Below are positions 16,190 through 19,532 of a stretch of 19,532 nt of DNA, piece by piece. The stretch is from Verrucomicrobiaceae bacterium UBA2429 (GTDB lineage: Bacteria > Verrucomicrobiota > Verrucomicrobiia > Verrucomicrobiales > Verrucomicrobiaceae). The DNA lies in the NCBI GenBank assembly GCA_002343505.1, contig DDQZ01000029.1:1-19532 (forward strand), read 5' to 3'. The position numbers and the translations under genes were made by a program. The notes under the pieces were generated by a model. It was not told where the DNA came from, did not search any database, and saw nothing but the letters and a program-made list of their open reading frames with translations. How positions within the stretch are numbered: position 1 is the first letter of the stretch; every line of letters starts with the position of its first letter.

Positions 16190-19100
16190 ATGAAAACATA
16201 CCTCACCCTCATCGGTGTGCTGCTCTTCCTGGCAGCGTTCACCGCCCACGCCCAAACCACCGCCTTCACCTACCAGGGGCATCTCATGGACGGCGGCGCC
16301 TCGGCCAACGGGAGCTATGACCTCCAGTTCACGCTGAAGAACGCGCCCACGGGCGGCTCCACCGTGGGCACGCCGCAGGTCGTCGCACCGGTCAGCGTGG
16401 TGAATGGCATCTTCACCGTCGCGCTCGACTTTGGCGGCGCGGTGTTCGATGGCAGCGACCGCTGGGTGGAGATGGGCGTGCGGCCCTTCGGCAGCGCGGT
16501 GCCTTATACCGTGCTCGCGCCGAGGCAGAAGCTCACCAGCGCCCCCTACGCGGTGCGGGCCGCGAATGCAGGCAGTGCCGCCAGCGCCGCGAACCTCACC
16601 GGCACGATCACCGCCGGGAATGTTCCCGCCAATCTCATCACCGGCGCCATGCTGGCGAACAACACCATCACCAGCACCCAGATCGAGAATGGCGCGGTGG
16701 GCAGCACGCAACTGGCGAACAACGCCGTGGGCACCGCCCAGATTGCCGGCGGCGCGGTCACGCTGTCGAAGATCGCCGCCACCAGCGCCTCGGGCTACCT
16801 GGGCCAGGGAGCGCTCAGCGGGCTCACCACCGGCACGGCCACCGCCACGGTTACCTTCACCCAGCCCTTCAGCAGCACGCCACCGGTGGTCATCCAGCAG
16901 CCGGGCTGGACGCTCGGCGCGGTGAGCGCCACCGGCTTCAGCGCCACCACGCCCTTTGCTCCTGTCACCGTGGACAGCACGGGCAACGTGGGAAGGGACA
17001 CCTCGCTGGCGGTGGTCAATGGCCGGCCCGCCATCAGTTACTGGGATTTGAGCAACGGCGACCTGAAATACGCCATTGCCCCCAGCGCCGACGGCACCGG
17101 AACCTGGACCACCCTCACCGTGGACAGCACGGGCAACGTGGGAGAACACACCTCGCTGGCGGTGGTCTATGGCCGGCCCGCCATCAGCTACCGGGATGGC
17201 AACAACGGCTACCTGAAATACGCCATCGCACCCAGCGCCGACGGCACCGGAACCTGGACCACCCTCACCGTGGACAGCGTGGGATCCGACACCTCGCTGG
17301 CGGTGGTCAATGGCCGGCCCGCCATCAGTTACTGGGATTTCACCAACGGCGACCTGAAATACGCCATCGCCCCCAGCGCCGATGGCACCGGCACCTGGAC
17401 CACCCTCACCGTGGACAGCGCGGGGAGCGTGGGACAGTACACCTCGCTGGCGGTGGTCAATGGCCGGCCCGCCATCAGTTACCGGGATTTCACCAACGGC
17501 GACCTGAAATACGCCATCGCCCCCAGCGCCGACGGCACCGGCGCCTGGACCACCCTCACCGTGGACAGCACGGGAAACATGGGAGAACACACCTCGCTGG
17601 CGGTGGTCAATGGCCGGCCCGCCATCAGCTACCGGGATGTCACCAACCACGACCTGAAATACGCCATCGCCCCCAGCGCCGATGGCACCGGCGCCTGGAC
17701 TACCCTCACCGTGGACAGCGCGGGGTTGGTGGGATCCGACACCTCGCTGGCGGTGGTCAATGGCCGGCCCGCCATCAGTTACTGGGATTTTAGCAACGGC
17801 GACCTGAAATACGCCATCGCCCCCAGCGCTGATGGCACCGGCGGCCCTTGGACCACCTTCCCCGTGGACAGCGCGGGGGATGTGGGACGCTACACCTCGC
17901 TGGCGGTGGTCCATGGCCGGCCCGCCATCAGTTACTATGATGAAACCAACGGCGACCTCAAATACGCCCAGCTCCCGGATGGCCTGTGGACGGCGGGAGA
18001 TGCCCTGGCCACTGCCCCGGTGCTGGCCGCAGGGGTGCAGGCCGGCGCGGTGGGCGCCGACCAGCTCGCCGCCAGCGCCGTGGATGCCAGCAAGATCGCC
18101 GAAGGTGCCGTGGACGACAGCAAGCTGGCCCCGGCCATCAGCGCCACCAAGCTGGGCTCCGGGCTGGTGGACAACACCGAGTTCAACTTCCTCGATGGCG
18201 TCACCTCGGGGGTTCAGGAGCAGCTTGGCGGCAAAGTGAGCAAAGCCGGTGACACCATGACGGGCGGCCTCACAGTCGGCGGCAATGGCGACCTGATCGT
18301 CTCCGGTCCCACCGCCCGCTTTGCTCTGAACACCGGCGGTTACACCGACGTCGCCGCCACCATCAAAGGCCGTGCGGGTGACAGCAGCATCCTTGATCTC
18401 CAGAGCTCAACGGGAGCCGATGTCTTCTTTGTCCATGACGCTGGCAACACGACCATCGCTGGCAACACGACCATCGCTGGCAGCGTCATCATCGCCGCAA
18501 GCAGCGGCACCGGCCGTCTGGCCCTGAACACCGGCGGTTACTCCAACGTCGCCGCCACCATCAAAGGCCGTGCGGGTGACAGCAGCATCCTTGATCTCCA
18601 GAGCTCCGGCGGCACCGATGTCTTCTATGTCAATGACGCTGGCAACACGACCATCGCTGGCAACACCTTCATCAGTGGCAACGTCGGCATCGGCACCGGC
18701 GCTCCCACCGCCAAGCTCGACGTGAACGGCACGGCCAGGATGACCGGCCCGCTCACCCTGCAAACCACCACGAGCGACGCGAGCGCCACCGCGCGGCTGA
18801 GCCTCATCGCCAACGGCGCGCACGAGTGGCGGCTGCAGAGCGTGACCGGCTTTGGCCAGCCCATCCCCGGCTCGGGGCCCACCGCCAGCTTCCAGCTCAT
18901 CAACATGACCTCCGCCGTCACCGCCCTCACCGCGCTGCAGGATGGCAAAGTCGGCCTCGGCCGCATTCCCACGGCCAACCGGCTCGAAGTCGAGGGCGAC
19001 GCGTCCAAGACCACCGCCAGCGGCTGGGCGGCGAACAGCGACCGGCGGATCAAGGAGGACATCCAGCCCGTGATGAATGCGCTCGACACGCTGGGCAAGG

Positions 19101-19411
19101 TGCGGCTGGTGGACTTCCGCTACACCGATGACTACCGCGCCGCGCACCCCGGCATCGCCGACCAGCGCTACCTCAACGTGGTGGCGCAGGAGTTTGCCGA
19201 GGTCTTCCCCGATCATGTGAAGAGCAGCGGCGAGACGCTGCCGGACGGCAGCGAGATCCTCCAGGTGGACACCTACCCGCTGACGATCTACTCCGCCGCC
19301 GCGGTGCAGGAGCTGCATGCGAAGCTCAAGGCGAAGGAGAATGAGATCGCCGAGATGAAGGCCCGGCTGGAGCGGGTGGAAAAGCTGCTGGAGAAAGGAG
19401 GGACCCCTTGA
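16190..19411 (+). CDS. Secreted tail-fibre-like protein with seven-repeat propeller and C-terminal S74 chaperone domain
   Basis: This is a 1073-aa protein. Signal peptide 1-21 ends AHAQ. Residues 23-130 form a beta-rich domain (FTYQGHLMDGG..., ending PRQKLTSAPYAVRAANA) common in surface proteins of Verrucomicrobia and relatives. Residues 136-200 and 600-670 are short-period Ala/Gly/Asn repeats (for example IENGAVGSTQLANNAVG) typical of trimeric fibres. Residues 261-590 hold seven 47-51-residue repeats (core SLAVVNGRPAISYWD). Residues 713-835 contain two copies of a 66-residue repeat. VGIGTGAPTAKLDVNG follows. From about 946 on there is a peptidase S74 domain (NSDRRIKEDIQPV...NVVAQEFAEVFPDHV) and a coiled coil (1043-1070). 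S74 domains help trimer folding and are then cleaved autocatalytically. A role in surface adhesion is inferred. Confidence 0.88.
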   Translation: MKTYLTLIGVLLFLAAFTAHAQTTAFTYQGHLMDGGASANGSYDLQFTLKNAPTGGSTVGTPQVVAPVSVVNGIFTVALDFGGAVFDGSDRWVEMGVRPFGSAVPYTVLAPRQKLTSAPYAVRAANAGSAASAANLTGTITAGNVPANLITGAMLANNTITSTQIENGAVGSTQLANNAVGTAQIAGGAVTLSKIAATSASGYLGQGALSGLTTGTATATVTFTQPFSSTPPVVIQQPGWTLGAVSATGFSATTPFAPVTVDSTGNVGRDTSLAVVNGRPAISYWDLSNGDLKYAIAPSADGTGTWTTLTVDSTGNVGEHTSLAVVYGRPAISYRDGNNGYLKYAIAPSADGTGTWTTLTVDSVGSDTSLAVVNGRPAISYWDFTNGDLKYAIAPSADGTGTWTTLTVDSAGSVGQYTSLAVVNGRPAISYRDFTNGDLKYAIAPSADGTGAWTTLTVDSTGNMGEHTSLAVVNGRPAISYRDVTNHDLKYAIAPSADGTGAWTTLTVDSAGLVGSDTSLAVVNGRPAISYWDFSNGDLKYAIAPSADGTGGPWTTFPVDSAGDVGRYTSLAVVHGRPAISYYDETNGDLKYAQLPDGLWTAGDALATAPVLAAGVQAGAVGADQLAASAVDASKIAEGAVDDSKLAPAISATKLGSGLVDNTEFNFLDGVTSGVQEQLGGKVSKAGDTMTGGLTVGGNGDLIVSGPTARFALNTGGYTDVAATIKGRAGDSSILDLQSSTGADVFFVHDAGNTTIAGNTTIAGSVIIAASSGTGRLALNTGGYSNVAATIKGRAGDSSILDLQSSGGTDVFYVNDAGNTTIAGNTFISGNVGIGTGAPTAKLDVNGTARMTGPLTLQTTTSDASATARLSLIANGAHEWRLQSVTGFGQPIPGSGPTASFQLINMTSAVTALTALQDGKVGLGRIPTANRLEVEGDASKTTASGWAANSDRRIKEDIQPVMNALDTLGKVRLVDFRYTDDYRAAHPGIADQRYLNVVAQEFAEVFPDHVKSSGETLPDGSEILQVDTYPLTIYSAAAVQELHAKLKAKENEIAEMKARLERVEKLLEKGGTP
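16970..17990 (+). repeat. Seven in-frame tandem repeats of about 150 bp
   Basis: Units start at gtggacagc at 16970, 17120, 17270, 17411, 17561, 17711 and 17864. Spacings are 150, 150, 141, 150, 150 and 153 nt, and the last unit fades near 17990. Much of each unit is near-identical at nucleotide level (for example ctcgctggcggtggtcaatg), while the 10 codons after gtggacagc vary most. All length changes are multiples of three, so the reading frame is preserved. Confidence 0.92.
18326..18680 (+). repeat. Two-copy 198-nt direct repeat within the S74 protein gene
   Basis: The copies begin ctgaacaccggcggttac at 18326 and 18524 (198 nt, 66 codons apart). A run of about 59 nt (18350-18408 and 18548-18606) is identical. 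The short unit ggcaacacgaccatcgct recurs three times near 18443, 18461 and 18644. The second copy lacks one of these units, so the block ends earlier. Confidence 0.85.
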
Positions 19412-19532
19412 GACTGAGTGGACAGCACCTCGGGCTGCGGTCCGGACCGAATCAGGGCGGCTTTCCTCTCCTGAGAGACGGCAAATCAACTCCGGGGAGT
19501 TTCCGTCAGGGGTGGCACCCCCGGCGGCTGCC

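Noticed and set aside
16175..17914. 579-codon minus-strand open frame with repeated AVHGEGGP motif
   Set aside because: The regular motif is only the antisense reading of the seven propeller repeats, and the sense frame has a signal peptide and known domains.
19485..19498. Palindrome aactcc-gg-ggagtt near the right edge as terminator of the S74 gene
   Set aside because: Six-bp stem with no T-run and about 75 nt past the stop; the sequence beyond is cut off.

Overview
The window looks like a chromosomal segment of a GC-rich member of the Verrucomicrobiota, probably close to Verrucomicrobiaceae/Prosthecobacter. This placement is an inference from gene content and protein flavour: a TPR-bearing secretin next to an FHA protein, a stand-alone EboE-like protein, a PIN-PhoH protein, an S74 surface protein with a Verrucomicrobia-style N-terminus, and weak or absent Shine-Dalgarno sequences. 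No rRNA, tRNA, CRISPR array, prophage or intact insertion sequence was seen.

Left part (1-3.8 kb). The first 88 bases hold the start of a minus-strand gene that resembles NuoG. A perfect Rex-type palindrome and a plausible promoter lie just upstream of it. A periplasmic rhodanese gene follows on the minus strand. Divergent from that are a large secretin with N-terminal TPRs and a small tail-anchored FHA protein.

Middle (3.9-11.3 kb). purA and a secreted sialidase-like BNR protein converge with abutting stop codons. galU is divergent from the sialidase gene. Next comes a 600-base gene-free stretch built of nested hairpins and a degenerate 21-nt periodic array, bounded by copies of an 11-bp motif. 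A minus-strand run then reads PIN-PhoH, EboE-like TIM barrel, and a small protein of unknown function.

Nitrogen/polyamine block (11.5-14.9 kb). A PII signalling gene with a textbook terminator sits downstream of a potB-potC-potD polyamine-type ABC transporter operon. The ATPase gene (potA) is absent. A 20-bp inverted repeat of a dispersed type fills the potB/potC gap and supplies the last codons of potB.

Right part (15.0-19.5 kb). A two-gene module (76-aa basic protein overlapping a nucleotidyltransferase-fold protein) resembles toxin-antitoxin architecture. It is abutted by what looks like the C-terminal remnant of a REP-associated (Y1-type) transposase. The window ends with a 1073-aa secreted protein that combines a phage-tail-fibre-like scaffold, seven near-identical 50-residue repeats (a predicted seven-bladed beta-propeller) and a C-terminal S74 intramolecular chaperone domain.

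The best candidates for something undescribed are the overlapping nucleotidyltransferase pair, the structured 21-nt repeat element, and the propeller-in-tail-fibre surface protein.
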